A stretch of DNA of 64,000 nt, taken from contig PUQB01000021.1 in the NCBI GenBank assembly GCA_003024785.1, forward strand, positions 62,001-126,000. Direction: 5' to 3'. The position numbers and the translations under genes are program-made. Below are positions 62,937 through 64,000 of this stretch, piece after piece (position 1 is the first letter of the stretch; each line of letters opens with the position of its first letter). A model generated the notes under the pieces. The model had not been told where the DNA came from. It made no database searches and worked only from the letters and a program-made list of their open reading frames with translations. The stretch comes from Selaginella tamariscina. Lineage: Eukaryota; Streptophyta; Lycopodiopsida; Selaginellales; Selaginellaceae.

Positions 62937-64000
62937 ACGAAACCTCTTGCCTTGCTACGTGTGCACGATGCTTGGCTCTCTTCCACATCACAAGCAGCTT
63001 TGCCAACGTGTGCAACGTGTTTGCCTGCAATATAGCATGTATGTGCGTGTGTACATACTATATAAAAATGATGACAAGTATGTGCAAGTATCTAAATTAA
63101 CTCTGGTTTGTTAATACACACAGACACACACACATACAATATGTATACATATTTATGTGTGTGTGTTATAAACTTACAAGGACTACAGTCAAAATGAGTA
63201 GCAAAGGACCAGACCACATTGTTGAAACAAAAACTCCATTATGGTCGAAATATGGTTTACGTGAAAACAGCTCCCAATTTCTTCCAAGTAATTGAGTTAA
63301 TCTTCTCCGCAAATAACACTCAAAACTGTAAATTCATAATTAAGATTACTTAACATTATAATTAAGTTACTTACATTATATATAATATATAAGTACACAA
63401 ATTGTAACATATTGTACCAACATCGGAAATAAGAAAAAACTAAAACAAACGAAAAACGTTTTCCAAATGTGAATAGGGACATTTGCAGGTTGTTTTTTCT
63501 CTAGATTTGACGGCTACTGTGAATAGACCAATATGGAAAGCGATGAGTAGCAGCAGCCTGGTTCCTGCATTCTTACAAATCACACTGCAGAATCATCTAC
63601 ATGTGATATGTATATGCATGTGTTTCTACATATATATGCATGTACACCCGAAAAAGTACCAACACAAAGAGCATATTTCTAGACATAGACGTAAAAAACA
63701 TAGATATAGTGCTATATATGTTGTTGTTATGTCCCAGGCGAACAAGAATTGAATAGTGCAGCAGAGGACTTACATGCCTGCATGCATATACTGACATGAA
63801 AAAAACAATTACATTCTTTTTTCTTTCACAGTCACTACTCTGTGCTGTGTAAGTGCGTGCGTGGTGCATATGTGTGTGTAAAGATAAATAATTAGAAATG
63901 TGAAGTGCAGATGATCTGAATAGCTTTTGTATACATAAAACATGGAAAATATCCTGAGATACACATATACATAAATATACAGCATATATTATATGTATCT
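62933..64000 (-). CDS. TMEM18: TMEM18, second copy (partial, runs off the window)
   Basis: Exons 4, 3 and 2 of TMEM18 are present on the minus strand between 62,933 and about 63,575; exon 1 would lie beyond the window end. It differs from the first copy by small indels, for example one fewer A by the stop codon and an altered exon 2 donor region (GGAAAACG in place of GGACGTAAG). Confidence 0.75.

Larger units (their letters stand above)
61515..64000 (+). repeat. Second copy of 51,661-54,163 (direct)
   Basis: From 61,515 to the window end the sequence repeats about 51,661-54,163 in the same orientation, base for base apart from scattered one-base indels and occasional small differences (2,486 bases against about 2,503). 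Both genic and intronic DNA match equally, as expected for one locus assembled twice or two alleles rather than an old duplication. Confidence 0.92.

Overview
The window is nuclear DNA from a land plant. Three things show this: a phosphatidylinositol phosphate 5-kinase (PIP5K) with an N-terminal block of MORN repeats (a plant-specific arrangement), a multi-C2/transmembrane MCTP protein, and a GT37 xyloglucan-type fucosyltransferase. Genes have many GT-AG introns. Intergenic DNA is very AT-rich and crowded with (CA)n, (GA)n and (TA)n microsatellites. I cannot name the species.

Layout. 0-3.75 kb: AT-rich DNA with no recognisable gene. 3.76-9.01 kb (-): MORN-PIP5K in 12 exons. 9-14 kb: leader and intergenic DNA. 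14.02 kb (+): tRNA-Gln(CUG). 14.45-15.47 kb (+): a small unrecognised membrane protein in three exons. 15.5-20.8 kb: AT-rich, no gene. 20.8-27.3 kb (+): MCTP gene with a spliced leader and 12 coding exons. 28.5-46 kb: a rearranged repeat complex. It holds one near-complete fucosyltransferase (FUT1), two truncated copies, two copies of exons from an unknown membrane protein, and a broken EUL-type lectin-like gene, much of it in a large inverted repeat with arms of about 3.5 and 4.2 kb around a spacer of about 420 bp. 37.7-49.6 kb: three copies of a lysine-rich gene of unknown function ('gene B'). Only the third carries an upstream leader exon and E2F-like promoter sites. 50.8-53.0 kb (+): alpha/beta-hydrolase-like gene. 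53.1-54.5 kb (-): TMEM18, convergent with it. 54.6-61.5 kb: a foldback element, AT-rich repeats and a GC-richer block. At 61,514 there is a single N, and directly after it the sequence from 51,661 onwards starts again up to the window end.

Two points govern how everything else is read. First, well-conserved genes (PIP5K, MCTP, TMEM18) contain many one-base indels, often in homopolymers, while their amino acids otherwise stay conserved. This looks like residual long-read consensus error, so single frameshifts here should not be taken as pseudogene evidence. Second, the repeat after the N looks like an assembly join or an uncollapsed second allele, although a real tandem duplication cannot be excluded.

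The most interesting biology is the 28-46 kb inverted-repeat complex. Read-through transcription from FUT1 would give a long hairpin RNA with arms matching FUT1. Related lectin-like copies further along look decayed mainly by C-to-T and G-to-A changes, as expected of heavily methylated DNA. A second recurring pattern is paired (GT)n and (CA)n tracts a few bases apart, predicted to form hairpins, at about a dozen places including several short introns.
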